Of a stretch of 64,000 bases of DNA, positions 45,697 through 54,842 are shown piece by piece; position 1 is the stretch's first letter; every line of letters starts with the position of its first letter. Both the position numbers and the translations under genes were made by a program. The DNA is taken from positions 177,910 to 241,909 of the forward strand of contig LNEU01000016.1 in NCBI GenBank assembly GCA_001464355.1. The letters run 5' to 3'. Origin of the DNA: Burkholderiales bacterium Ga0077544. Lineage in GTDB: Bacteria; Pseudomonadota; Gammaproteobacteria; Burkholderiales; Burkholderiaceae_D. The notes under the pieces were generated by a model that ran no database searches, had not been told where the DNA came from, and saw only the letters and a list, made by a program, of their open reading frames with translations.

Positions 45697-45733
45697 AACA
45701 AGGCCACACTTTAGTCAGTGTGGCCTTGTTTTT
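45697..45733 (+). terminator. Intrinsic terminator after htpG
   Basis: A perfect 14-pair stem (45697-45710 with 45717-45730) ending in a run of six T. Confidence 0.93.
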
Positions 45734-45914
45734 TATGAAGCGACCCATCCACTGAAAACGATTTCTACCTCATACAGATAGTCGGCGATCGGCACGAACC
45801 AGATGCCGCACGCACGTCACATCACATCACATCATCCTGGAACGCTATCGATTCAGCTGATTTCTCATCGCCTCAATTCGCTACTAACATCGAACATTTG
45901 TTGCGCCTGGCACG

Positions 45915-46427
45915 CTAGCTTTTCGCCCGCATCGGCAATATCCAGTCAGGCCGGATGTAATGGCAGGTATAGCCATTCGGATAATGCTGAAGATAATCCT
46001 GATGCTCGGGTTCAGCATCCCAGAATGGCCCGGCCGCCGCTATTTCTGTGGTTACTTTCCCTGGCCACAAACCCGATGCCTCGACATCGCGCACGGCTTC
46101 CTCGGCGACGTGCTTCTGTTCATCGTTTATATAGAAAATGGCTGACCGGTAGCTGGTGCCCACATCATTGCCTTGACGATTCTTGGTGCTGGGATCGTGG
46201 ATTTGAAAAAAGAAGGCGAGTAGATCTCTGTAGCTAGTCACGCTTGGGTCAAAGATGATTTCTATCGACTCGGCATGCGTTCCATGGTTCCTGTATGTGG
46301 CGTTCGGCACATCTCCGCCGGAATAGCCCACATGCGTGGATAAAATCCCGGGGCGGCGGCGCAGCAAATCCTGCATACCCCAAAAACAGCCGCCGGCAAA
46401 AATTGCACGTTCAGTGGTTTGGCTCAT
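45915..46427 (-). CDS. msrA: Peptide methionine-S-sulfoxide reductase
   Basis: 170 residues with the catalytic GCFWGMQD (13-20), [21 protein letters not shown] and a C-terminal region with [10 protein letters not shown], whose Cys may be the resolving residue. It reduces Met-S-sulfoxide in proteins and protects against oxidative damage. AAGGAG precedes the ATG at 46427. It lies downstream of, and convergent with, htpG. Confidence 0.95.
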   Translation of the reverse strand: MSQTTERAIFAGGCFWGMQDLLRRRPGILSTHVGYSGGDVPNATYRNHGTHAESIEIIFDPSVTSYRDLLAFFFQIHDPSTKNRQGNDVGTSYRSAIFYINDEQKHVAEEAVRDVEASGLWPGKVTTEIAAAGPFWDAEPEHQDYLQHYPNGYTCHYIRPDWILPMRAKS

Positions 46428-46932
46428 TGCACTCCTTCGATTTATTTAATCCGTCTATAAGCAGTCAGCGCTTGTGTTACATCATGGCTGAGATTATCCA
46501 TATGGGGATGTCTTTGCCAATTTCATTCAGCGCTTGAACAAACGCTCGCGCACATGCTCTTCATGAAACACCTGATGCGACGGCTTGACCAGATCACTGC
46601 AACTGAATATTTCGATCAATCGCTAGATTACCGTTCTGGCGATGCTACGGTAGTAAAACACTTTTCATGCCCATCCAAAACGTCCCGTCTAAATGCTGCG
46701 AAAGTGCGATACCCAATCATTACTCAAGCTGCTTAATACGCGGGTTACGCTGGTGACATTACTCTGCACGCGATGCAAATGATTAGCAGATGAGTAGCCG
46801 CAAGAATGATGCCGGCTGAGCCTACTAACGTGCAAAATATATGTAAAGAATCCGGATCGATTGTTCTGATAGAAAGAATCCTCTATTCCAGTAATTCATT
46901 GTCCAAGATATATCCGAATGCTTTAATGACAC
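46428..46932. other. Intergenic region, probably decayed sequence
   Basis: A 505-bp gap between msrA and an MFS gene. On the minus strand near 46535-46625 a 30-codon frame ends SHQVFHEEHVRERLFKR-stop, with protein-like composition, but it is closed upstream by a stop, so it may be a remnant. Nothing else is recognised. Confidence 0.35.
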
Positions 46933-48153
46933 ATGAATACTCCGCGTACTCCCCCAACTTCAATACCGATCTGGTTTATATGCATTACGGCGAGCCTGGG
47001 ACTGGCCGTGGCAATGGGCGTCGGCCGATTTGCTTTTACGCCCTTGCTACCTTTGATGCAGCGCGAGGGATTGATAGACGGGACGGCGGGTGCATGGCTG
47101 GCTTCTGCCAACTATGTCGGCTATTTCTTGGGCGCATTGACTGCAGCTTATTTGCCGGGAAAAACACGCATTCAAGTGATGCTCAGCCTGCTGGCAACGG
47201 TTGTATTTACCATGGGCATGACAGCGCTGACTCACCTGGCTGGCTGGATCATGCTTCGACTATTGGCAGGCATCGTGAGTGCATGGGCGCTGATACTCAT
47301 CAGCGGCTGGTCGATGACTGCCCTAGCCCTGCGCAAGCGCAGTGATGCCGGTGGCTGGGTATTTGCCGGTGTAGGTATCGGTATTGCATTGGCGGGTGGC
47401 TGGGTCTGGTGGCAAAACGACGTAGACGCACTATCGCTGTGGACACAACTGGGCTGGCTGTCGCTCGGTTTAACCATCATTATCGTAGTGCTCTGGCCGG
47501 ATGCAAGCACGGCTGCACTACCGAATCGTCATGTACCGGTGGATGCATTGATTCACTATCCAGCCCCAGTCCACCGGCATAGCAAGGCACTGGTCCTTTG
47601 TTATGGCGCTCTGGGCTTTGGCTATATTTTGCCGGCAACCTATTTGCCGACATTGGCTCAGGGCCTGATCGACGATCCGCGGCAATTTGGCTTGCTATGG
47701 CCGATCTTTGGTTTGGCAGCAGCCGTTTCCACGCTGCTGGCGGGACGCGCTTTGCGTCACTGGAAGGGCCGCAATATTTGGGCTGCCAGTCATCTCACAT
47801 TAGCGACAGGTTGTGCCTTGCCATTATTCAGTCATTCAGGCTGGGCTATCATGCTGGCAGCTATTTTCGTCGGCGGGACTTTCCTGGTGGCGACCATGAC
47901 GGGCTTGCAGGAAGCACGTCACATGATGCCGACGAATCCCAAACCATTACTCGCACGCATGACGGCAGCGTTTGCTCTCGGCCAAATCGCCGGGCCGCTC
48001 GTGGCGTTGATGTTCAATCATGTGCCGGTTCCCGCCCTTCATTTGAGCGGACTGGAACTGGCGCAAGCCTTGGCTGCGTTGCTGCTTTTGATCAGCGCAC
48101 GATGGCTGTATCACTCGCAGCAAAAGTCGGAGCAGGCGGGCGACTGTCATTAA
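46933..48153 (+). CDS. YbfB/YjiJ-family MFS transporter
   Basis: A 406-residue, 12-helix major facilitator protein of the YbfB/YjiJ group. It has the characteristic first helix GLAVAMGVGRFAFTPLLPLMQ, then SANYVGYFLGAL and GFGYILPATYLPTLA. The substrate is unknown; members are proposed sugar or drug transporters. The ATG at 46933 lies just before the first helix. No co-transcribed genes are seen. Confidence 0.9.
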   Translation: MNTPRTPPTSIPIWFICITASLGLAVAMGVGRFAFTPLLPLMQREGLIDGTAGAWLASANYVGYFLGALTAAYLPGKTRIQVMLSLLATVVFTMGMTALTHLAGWIMLRLLAGIVSAWALILISGWSMTALALRKRSDAGGWVFAGVGIGIALAGGWVWWQNDVDALSLWTQLGWLSLGLTIIIVVLWPDASTAALPNRHVPVDALIHYPAPVHRHSKALVLCYGALGFGYILPATYLPTLAQGLIDDPRQFGLLWPIFGLAAAVSTLLAGRALRHWKGRNIWAASHLTLATGCALPLFSHSGWAIMLAAIFVGGTFLVATMTGLQEARHMMPTNPKPLLARMTAAFALGQIAGPLVALMFNHVPVPALHLSGLELAQALAALLLLISARWLYHSQQKSEQAGDCH

Positions 48154-48552
48154 AACTCTACTCATATCTATTTAGCTCCACGCTCAACTACTGTTTAAAG
48201 CTCATCGCACCGTCGAATCAAATACTAAAAAACAATATTCAACTCCCAATCCCAACCTTCAGCGTGCTGGCAGGCACAGGCCGATGACGGATGAAGGGTG
48301 TTTGATTGCACGTGTTTTATTGATCTGCCCATCCCAGGTTCAGCATGAAAAAGAACGCTGGCACTCCGTTTCCCTGCCGCATCGCCTGGCCCTTTCTGGT
48401 ATCCTTCCGCGCTGCGCATCGTGTTGCGAAATCATGAAAAAACCAGGCGCACCCCGGTAGGCCACAAACCTGCAGCAGGCTAGACAAGACGAACATGCAA
48501 CACCCACTGCTTGCCCCCCGCTGCCTGTATATCGATGAAGGAATGAATAAAA
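48154..48552. other. Intergenic region upstream of the formyltransferase fusion
   Basis: A 399-bp gap. A short frame starting MKKNAGTPFP at 48344 has no good ribosome site. No glycine riboswitch signature or terminator was recognised. Confidence 0.35.
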
Positions 48553-49716
48553 ATGAAATGTGCATTGGTAGGATCCCGTTACTTCGGCGCCTTGGTGTTC
48601 GAAACGCTGCGCAAGGAAGCCGGTATCGAATTCACGAGCGTAGTCGCTCCCGCTGAAGATGACCGATTGGCGCAAGCTGCACGCGCGGCCGGCGTCCCGC
48701 TGCACGTACTCGAAAATCCGCGGTTTGTGCCGGGAGAAGCGATTGCAGAAGGCACCGACATCATTCTCGCCGCACACACGCATGCACGCGTCAGTGACGA
48801 AGCGCTGGCACGCGCGCGTTTGGGCGGTATCGGTTATCACCCTTCGTTGCTGCCTAGACATCGCGGCATTGCTGCGGTCGAATGGACAATTCTGGAAGGC
48901 GATCCTATCGCTGGCGGCTCGATTTATCACCTGGCCGACGGCTGGGATGCCGGCGCCATCGCAGCACAAGACTGGTGCTTTGTAGAAAAAGGCGAAAACG
49001 CACGCGAATTGTGGGAACGCGCGCTGGCACCGATGGGCCTGCAACTGTTGAGCAAGGTCATCCATCACGCCAGTGAGCACGGCGCACTGCCGGCGTTCCA
49101 GCAAGATGCGCGCTTTGCCACCAAGGCACCGATGATTCGCAAGTCGGTCGTGCTGACCGAGGAAGTATCTTCGGACACCACGTCGCTGATCGTATCCATT
49201 GTCGGCACCGACAGGCACGGCATCGTCAGTTCTCTGGCCGACCGTGCACACCGCTACGGCGCCAACTGGGCAGCCAGTCGCCTGACCAGAATTGCAGGAG
49301 AATTTGCCGGCATGGTGCATTTCGAGGTGCCGCGCGAGAACGCCGATGCGCTCGCCAATGCGCTGCGCGGACTGGAATCCAGTGGCTTGCAAGTGGTCAT
49401 TGCCAAGAGCGACGGCGCTCAGGTATCAGATGGGATCAAGAGCGTGGAACTCGAACTGATCGGCGATGATAGAGTCGGGATCGTCAGCAGCCTGACCAAA
49501 ATTTTGGCTGAGCGCAATATCAGTATCGAAAACATACACACCGAGATCGTGCGTAGCGGCGTGTCCGGCAAGCAAACATTCAAGATAGGCGCGCACTTGC
49601 TGGTTCCTGCCAAATTGTCCATCGATGACTTGCGCAAAGAGCTGGGCACCCTGGCGCACGCGATGATGCTCGACATCGGGCTGGACGAAAAGCCAGCGCC
49701 TGGCGCAACTGCCTGA
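48553..49716 (+). CDS. Formyltransferase-ACT-ACT fusion protein
   Basis: 387 residues. Residues 1-180 form a formyltransferase N-like domain (MKCALVGSRYFG, YHPSLLPRHRG, DGWDAGAI). Two ACT domains of the GcvR/PurU type follow, at about 205-280 (SIVGTDRHGIVSSLADRA) and 290-370 (ELIGDDRVGIVSSLTKIL). The catalytic His96 and Asp132 are kept, but the Asn two residues before the His is Gly94. PurU deformylase has the reverse order, ACT then formyl hydrolase. The protein may sense glycine or serine and act on formyl-folate, or be purely regulatory. A class V aminotransferase gene follows. Confidence 0.82.
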   Translation: MKCALVGSRYFGALVFETLRKEAGIEFTSVVAPAEDDRLAQAARAAGVPLHVLENPRFVPGEAIAEGTDIILAAHTHARVSDEALARARLGGIGYHPSLLPRHRGIAAVEWTILEGDPIAGGSIYHLADGWDAGAIAAQDWCFVEKGENARELWERALAPMGLQLLSKVIHHASEHGALPAFQQDARFATKAPMIRKSVVLTEEVSSDTTSLIVSIVGTDRHGIVSSLADRAHRYGANWAASRLTRIAGEFAGMVHFEVPRENADALANALRGLESSGLQVVIAKSDGAQVSDGIKSVELELIGDDRVGIVSSLTKILAERNISIENIHTEIVRSGVSGKQTFKIGAHLLVPAKLSIDDLRKELGTLAHAMMLDIGLDEKPAPGATA

Positions 49717-49912
49717 ATGCAGGCTTGACCGCAGCGCCTGCCGGCTGAATCAGGCAGGCAAAACGGACCGCCAAACCGGCATTCATGGCGCCATCCGGGG
49801 TGGGAAGCCGCCACTTTGGTAAAATCTACCCTTTTCGGCATTCTGTGCCTTTTGTGGCCTTGTCAGGTAAACCCTGGCCAGGCCTAATTTATTCATTTTT
49901 GCTGGAGCAAAC

Positions 49913-51040
49913 GTGCCAGGTCTATTACCCAACGTCGATCCCGACGGTCTTCTCGAATATTCTGTCGTCTATACCGATCGCGCGATCAACCATATGTCCG
50001 AACGCTTTCAAGGCGTGATGAAGGATATTTCCCGGACCTTGAAACACGTCTACAAGGCGCAATCGGCCGTTGTCATGCCCGGTAGCGGCACCTTCGGCAT
50101 GGAAGCCGTCGCACGGCAGTTCGCAACCCAGCAGCAATGTCTGATCATCCGCAATGGCTGGTTCAGCTACCGCTGGACGCAGATTCTGGACATGGGCAGT
50201 ATTCCTGCCGGCACCACCGTGCTGAAGGCACGTCAGCTGGAAGATTCAGCGCAAGCGCCTTTTGCCCCGCCTCCTATCGCCGAAGTGGTGGCCACGATCG
50301 CAGCGACCAAACCGGCGGTGGTGTTCGCTCCGCACGTGGAAACCGCTTCCGGCATCATGCTGCCGGATGACTACATGCGCCAGGTGTCTGACGCCGTGCA
50401 TGCAGTCGGCGGCCTGTTCGTGCTGGATTGCATCGCCTCGGGCACCATGTGGGTCGACATGCAAGCCACCGGCGTCGACGTTCTGATCAGCGCGCCGCAA
50501 AAAGGCTGGAGCGCTTCGGCCGGCTGTGCATTCGTGATGTTGAGCGCGCGCGCACGCGAAAAAATCGATTCCACCCAAAGCACCAGCTTCGCCTGCGATT
50601 TGCGCAAGTGGTTGCAAATCATGGAATCCTACGAACAAGGCAACGTCGCCTACCACACCACCATGCCTACCGATGCGCTGACAGTCCTGCGCGGCGTGAT
50701 GGAAGAAACCGCTGCCTACGGCTTCGACAAAGTCAGAGCCGAGCAACAGGAACTGGGCGACAAAGTGCGTGCACTGCTGGTATCCAAAGGGTTCAAGAGC
50801 GTCGCGGCAGAAGGCTTTCAAGCGCCGGGCGTCGTGGTGAGCTACACCAATGATGACGGCATACAATCGTCCAGGAAATTTGTCGCGGCGGGCTTGCAGA
50901 CCGCAGCGGGCGTTCCATTGCAGTGTGATGAACGGGCTGACTTCAAGACTTTCCGCGTCGGACTGTTTGGTCTGGACAAGCTGCACAACATCGAGCGCAC
51001 CGTAGCCAACCTGACCAACGCGTTGGACACGATCGTTTAA
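49913..51040 (+). CDS. Class V aminotransferase (alanine-glyoxylate / serine-pyruvate type)
   Basis: 375 residues with a GTG start after GGAG. Fold type I PLP enzyme: MPGSGTFGMEAVARQF (phosphate-binding start), APHVETASGIMLPDD, DCIASGTMW and the PLP lysine in SAPQKGWSASAGCAF. It converts glyoxylate to glycine or related substrates using alanine or serine. The upstream gene carries GcvR-like ACT domains, so a shared role in glycine, serine and one-carbon metabolism is plausible. A terminator follows. Confidence 0.9.
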   Translation: MPGLLPNVDPDGLLEYSVVYTDRAINHMSERFQGVMKDISRTLKHVYKAQSAVVMPGSGTFGMEAVARQFATQQQCLIIRNGWFSYRWTQILDMGSIPAGTTVLKARQLEDSAQAPFAPPPIAEVVATIAATKPAVVFAPHVETASGIMLPDDYMRQVSDAVHAVGGLFVLDCIASGTMWVDMQATGVDVLISAPQKGWSASAGCAFVMLSARAREKIDSTQSTSFACDLRKWLQIMESYEQGNVAYHTTMPTDALTVLRGVMEETAAYGFDKVRAEQQELGDKVRALLVSKGFKSVAAEGFQAPGVVVSYTNDDGIQSSRKFVAAGLQTAAGVPLQCDERADFKTFRVGLFGLDKLHNIERTVANLTNALDTIV

Positions 51041-51111
51041 AAAGCACTACTGCAGGATGCAATCAGTCAGGACGTACAAACAATTAAATCCGGCTAGCGT
51101 TCAAGTTGCAG

Positions 51112-51146
51112 ACAAAAAAGCCACGCTATATGCGTGGCTTTTTTGT
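51112..51146. terminator. Bidirectional terminator
   Basis: A perfect stem ACAAAAAAGCCACGC / GCGTGGCTTTTTTGT with loop TATAT. It lies between the aminotransferase gene and the convergent small gene. Confidence 0.93.
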
Positions 51147-51232
51147 CGCTGCAATGTAGAAACGTCCTTCGATGCATGCCTTCGCTTATCCCCTGAATAC
51201 GCCTATATCGCAGATTCAAGGGACAAATCACT

Positions 51233-51499
51233 TCACGCCTTGAGCCCCTGCGTCAACACATCGGCAGTCACTTCATTCAGATCCACACCGCGTGTTTTTG
51301 CCAGTGCCTGCAATTGCTGGACCAAATCGCTATTGAGCTTGACCGCGAACGGTATCAATCCCAGCGCCTGATCGCGCTTGCGCTGTTCACGCCTATCTAT
51401 CGCTACCGCATTATCTCCGCCAAAAACCGTTGCGCCGGGTGCAATCATCTTGCCCATCAGTTTCTTGGCGTCGCTCTTTGCCATTCCGCTCTTTTTCAT
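51233..51499 (-). CDS. Small protein with ribbon-helix-helix-like C-terminus
   Basis: 88 residues: a basic N-terminus and a C-terminal half (IPFAVKLNSDLVQQLQALAKTRG..) that resembles a strand-helix-helix Arc/MetJ-type DNA-binding unit. The match is by pattern only. An alternative ATG at 51484 has a somewhat better ribosome site. It could be a transcription or plasmid-type regulator. Its neighbours give no hint. Confidence 0.6.
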   Translation of the reverse strand: MKKSGMAKSDAKKLMGKMIAPGATVFGGDNAVAIDRREQRKRDQALGLIPFAVKLNSDLVQQLQALAKTRGVDLNEVTADVLTQGLKA

Positions 51500-51616
51500 T
51501 ATCTATGGTCTCGTTGATTTAAACCGGCCATTGTACGCAGGGATCAAATGCTTACGAATGTAAAAACGCACAGGGCGCCCGCCACGCGCAAGGGTAGATC
51601 GAGCGCTTCTGTGCAA

Positions 51617-51838
51617 TCAACCCTTCTTGCCGCCAAATACCAGCAGCAAGCCGCCAATCACAATCGCGCCGACGCCGGCCCAGATCGGCACATTCACCGT
51701 CTCTTTTTCCTGCACTGAAAATTGCAACGGTCCCAGTTTCGCTTCATGCGTTTCTTTCGTATAACTGAAGCTGCCGTAAACCAGGCCCAGGGTACCCGCC
51801 ACGATCAATACTATTCCTGCCAGTTTTGCTGCATTCAT
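51617..51838 (-). CDS. Small two-helix membrane protein
   Basis: 73 residues with helices at about 6-24 and 50-68 and a soluble loop (KETHEAKLGPLQFSVQEKETV) between them. It is similar in layout to DUF3185-type small proteins. AAGGAG precedes the ATG at 51838. Its function is unknown. Confidence 0.7.
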   Translation of the reverse strand: MNAAKLAGIVLIVAGTLGLVYGSFSYTKETHEAKLGPLQFSVQEKETVNVPIWAGVGAIVIGGLLLVFGGKKG

Positions 51839-51962
51839 CTTCTTCTCCTTCGTGATTTAACTTCGGAATATCGGTAACAGCCAGACAATGCATCATTTCG
51901 TGGAGCAACGGTAAAAGCAATGACGATACCCTGCACAAATACCTGTGCAATGCACATTCGAT

Positions 51963-52469
51963 TTAACCTTTTAACTTGTGATCTTCATTCTTGGCATCTT
52001 CCATTGCCTCCGGCTCAAGCTCTTCCGCCGAGCGATTCAGGTGGATGAATACACCCCAAGCAGCCAACAGAAATGCAGTGGCGACCAAAATACTTGCGGC
52101 ATAGGGAAGTTGTTCCGGTGCTTCATGCAAGGCCTTGAAGGTGGCGACCAAACCTTCGATTGCGAGGGCAACGATGACCACGACAAAGAACCGCGACAGA
52201 AAACGCCGCACCCGCGTCGGGGCACTGATGTCCGCATCACGTACCACTTCTTCTTCGACTATCGTTTCCGCTATCTGCAGGGCCACGACGGCCGCAGCCA
52301 GCAAACCCACGGCTTCAATAATGTGTTGTGCCGCGGCTTGATCGAGACTGCCGATAAAGGCCAGCCAGCCCATTCGTGCCGCAATGACAATCAGCATCAG
52401 TGCTGCACAGGCAAAAAACAAAGCCATCAAACCGTGTATGACGCGAAATACTGTGATGACTTGCTTCAT
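51963..52469 (-). CDS. Four-helix membrane protein, unknown function
   Basis: 168 residues with hydrophobic segments at about 8-30, 45-65, 90-112 and 122-145 and an acidic C-terminal tail (ELEPEAMEDAKNEDHKLKG). I do not recognise a family. AAGGATCACCA precedes the ATG. It lies in a run of leftward genes with the small membrane protein and the SDR gene. Confidence 0.65.
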   Translation of the reverse strand: MKQVITVFRVIHGLMALFFACAALMLIVIAARMGWLAFIGSLDQAAAQHIIEAVGLLAAAVVALQIAETIVEEEVVRDADISAPTRVRRFLSRFFVVVIVALAIEGLVATFKALHEAPEQLPYAASILVATAFLLAAWGVFIHLNRSAEELEPEAMEDAKNEDHKLKG

Positions 52470-52519
52470 TGGTGATCCTTTATAAGGCTTGCGAATAAAA
52501 TATCAAAAGACTTGGCGAC

Positions 52520-53269
52520 CTATCGTCCGCCCGTCACATCCAGCAAACTGCCGGTCGTATAAGAAGCCTTGTCCGACAATAACCACAATACCGCTTGTGC
52601 GACTTCATTGGCTTCGCCCCCGCGCTGCATAGGCACGTTGCTCTTGACCCGATCGACGCGTCCGGGTTCACCGCCGGTGGCATGTATCTCGGTATAAATC
52701 ACGCCCGGCCGCACGGCATTGACGCGTATGCCTTCGGTCGCGACTTCCTTCGCCAGCCCTATCGTCAGCGTATCGATGGCACCTTTTGATGCTGCATAAT
52801 CGACATATTCGCCGGGGCCTCCGGTACGGGCGGCGACCGACGATATATTCACGATGGCACCGCCGCTGCCGCCATGCAGGGTAGACATGCGCTTGACCGC
52901 TTCGCGCGCGCACAGAAAACTGCCCAGAATATTGGTCGTGAATATACGTTGCATGCGTGCCGCATCCATTTGATCGACGCGCATCTGCTTCTCCAGAATA
53001 CCGGCATTGTTGACCAGTGCCGTCAGCGTACCGAACTTTTGATCGACAGTCTGGAACAGATGCAGGATGTCGGACTCGACCGCCATGTCAGCCACGATGG
53101 CGATGGCTTCGCCGCCCGCCTGTGTGATGCCATCGACCACGGCATCGGCCGCGGCCTTGTTGCGCAGATAACTGATGCAGACGGCATAACCGTCGAGCGC
53201 GCCCAGTTTGGCGATCTCTGCACCGATGCCGCGACTGCCGCCAGTGACGATCATCACTTTTTTGCTCAT
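52520..53269 (-). CDS. Short-chain dehydrogenase/reductase (SDR)
   Basis: A 249-residue classical SDR with TGGSRGIG (8-15, cofactor), NNAGILEK, the catalytic Ser in NISSVAARTG, and YxxxK in YVDYAASKGAID. It is probably NADP-dependent and similar to FabG/YgfF-type oxidoreductases; the substrate is unknown. AGGAGA sets the start at 53269. Confidence 0.92.
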   Translation of the reverse strand: MSKKVMIVTGGSRGIGAEIAKLGALDGYAVCISYLRNKAAADAVVDGITQAGGEAIAIVADMAVESDILHLFQTVDQKFGTLTALVNNAGILEKQMRVDQMDAARMQRIFTTNILGSFLCAREAVKRMSTLHGGSGGAIVNISSVAARTGGPGEYVDYAASKGAIDTLTIGLAKEVATEGIRVNAVRPGVIYTEIHATGGEPGRVDRVKSNVPMQRGGEANEVAQAVLWLLSDKASYTTGSLLDVTGGR

Positions 53270-53346
53270 GTGGTCTCCTGTTGGTTCTTGTCGATAGGAC
53301 TGCATAGACTGACTACGATAGGTCGCGCGTACATTAAAATACCAGC

Positions 53347-53874
53347 ATGCCAGCTTCTCGCCAACCGCCTCTTCCATCATCCTTGCTGACCGGTTTCCCC
53401 CCTGTCATCGACAAGCATACGGAAATCCTGTTTCTCGGCAGCTTTCCCGGTGAGGCTTCACTGCAGGCACAACAGTATTACGCGCATCCGCGCAATCAGT
53501 TCTGGCGCCTGCTTTCTGCGCTCATCGACGATGACCTGGTCGCGCTGCCCTACACAGAAAGATTAGACCGATTGCTGAGTCATCGCATCGGCGTATGGGA
53601 TGTGATCGCTGCCTGCGCGCGCGAAGGCAGTCTGGATAGCGCGATCCGCGACGCGCAACACAATGACTTGAAGATATTGAAAGAACAATGTCCCGCCTTG
53701 CGCCGCATAGGCTTCAATGGCCAAACGTCGGGCAAGCAGGCACCCTTGTTTGCGGCGGCCGGTTTTGCAACGTATGTATTGCCTTCCTCATCACCAGCGT
53801 ATGCCGTGATGACATTTGAACAGAAGCTGGCTGTCTGGCGCGGTATCATGCCTGACTTAAATGCACGACCTTAA
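53347..53874 (+). CDS. Hypoxanthine/uracil-DNA glycosylase (HDG, UDG family 6)
   Basis: 175 residues. The GSFPGEASLQAQQYYAHPRNQFW segment (31-53) is the motif of DNA-deoxyinosine glycosylases, and the C-terminal LPSSSPAYAV is motif 2. It removes hypoxanthine from deaminated DNA in the cytoplasm. The start codon at 53347 lies 77 bp from the divergent SDR start. The spermidine-synthase-like gene follows after 18 bp. Confidence 0.88.
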   Translation: MPASRQPPLPSSLLTGFPPVIDKHTEILFLGSFPGEASLQAQQYYAHPRNQFWRLLSALIDDDLVALPYTERLDRLLSHRIGVWDVIAACAREGSLDSAIRDAQHNDLKILKEQCPALRRIGFNGQTSGKQAPLFAAAGFATYVLPSSSPAYAVMTFEQKLAVWRGIMPDLNARP

Positions 53875-53892
53875 ACATTTCCCACAGAATTC

Positions 53893-54732
53893 ATGCTGAT
53901 CAAACGTAAATCCATAGAAGCCGATGCCAATTTGAAAAGCGGCCCAGGCAAGAAATCCACCGCCGCCGACAAGTCTAAACCGGCAGCCAAGCCGCGCAAG
54001 GTCAAGTTCGCACCGGTCACCCTGTCGGAACAGTTCGGCGTCCGTTACCTGCATTTCGGTACCGAATGGGTGCAAGGCGCAATGCGCATCAGCAAACCCG
54101 ACTGGATAGAACTGGAATATGCGCAGCAGATGATGGCGTGGATGCTATTCAACGAGCAGCCGCAACATATCGTGCAACTCGGACTGGGCACAGGCTCGCT
54201 GACCAAGTTCAGCTACAAATGGTTTCGCGAAGCACGCATCACGGCAGTCGATTTAAATCCGTCGGTGATCACCATCTGCGAAACCATGTTCAAGCTACCG
54301 CCGAATGACGAGCGACTCAGCGTGATCGAGATAGATGCACTCGAATATGTGAATGACCCCGCCAATCTGGGACGCATCGATGCGCTGCAGGTCGATGTTT
54401 ACGACGCGACCGCACGCGGCCCGGTTCTGGATACGCCGGAATTTTATCAATCGTGTGCCGCCTGCCTGACACCGAACGGCATAATGACGGTGAACCTGTT
54501 CGGCGATCATCCCAGTTATGCGAGGAATCTGAGTGCAATGCACTTTGCCTTCGACACCGTGATCTCCTTGCCGGAAGTACATGACGGCAATGTGATCGCG
54601 ATTGCCTTTAATTCAACACCTACGCTGGACATCGCTGCACTGTATGAACGTGCAGCGCAGATTACCGCGACCACCAAGCTGCCCGCAAAATCCTGGGTCA
54701 ATGGCATCAAGGCATGGCAGGCCCAGCAATAA
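53893..54732 (+). CDS. Spermidine-synthase-like methyltransferase-fold protein
   Basis: 279 residues with a basic N-terminal extension (Lys/Pro/Ala-rich, 1-40). The Rossmann-like domain of the spermidine synthase family follows: VQLGLGTGSLTKFSY (motif I), AVDLNPSVITICE, and VDVYDATARG where true synthases have an Asp-rich active site. The changed active-site string makes spermidine synthesis uncertain; it may be another aminopropyl- or methyltransferase. It is co-directional with the glycosylase gene. Confidence 0.8.
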   Translation: MLIKRKSIEADANLKSGPGKKSTAADKSKPAAKPRKVKFAPVTLSEQFGVRYLHFGTEWVQGAMRISKPDWIELEYAQQMMAWMLFNEQPQHIVQLGLGTGSLTKFSYKWFREARITAVDLNPSVITICETMFKLPPNDERLSVIEIDALEYVNDPANLGRIDALQVDVYDATARGPVLDTPEFYQSCAACLTPNGIMTVNLFGDHPSYARNLSAMHFAFDTVISLPEVHDGNVIAIAFNSTPTLDIAALYERAAQITATTKLPAKSWVNGIKAWQAQQ

Positions 54733-54842
54733 AGCAACAATCAAGCGGCACGCCTGCACTGCCCTGCATCCCGGTCGTCGTGCAATTCGCTATCGCTTAT
54801 TCAGCCGTGTTAACATCGCTGCACGGTTCCATCTAATGGGTC

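Noticed and set aside
45735..45836. Short minus-strand frame and ATCAC repeats before msrA's stop side
   Set aside because: The frame is too short to identify and the 5-bp repeat has only about three and a half copies; neither supports a feature.
45803..46237. 144-codon frame opposite msrA
   Set aside because: It lies antisense over most of msrA and has no ribosome site or recognisable domain.
48154..48552. Glycine riboswitch upstream of the ACT-domain fusion
   Set aside because: The context is tempting, but the conserved tandem aptamer signature is not present.
49736..49759. GCCTGCC/GGCAGGC hairpin before the class V aminotransferase as a terminator
   Set aside because: No T tract follows, and it lies 150 bp upstream of a same-direction gene, so termination is not supported.
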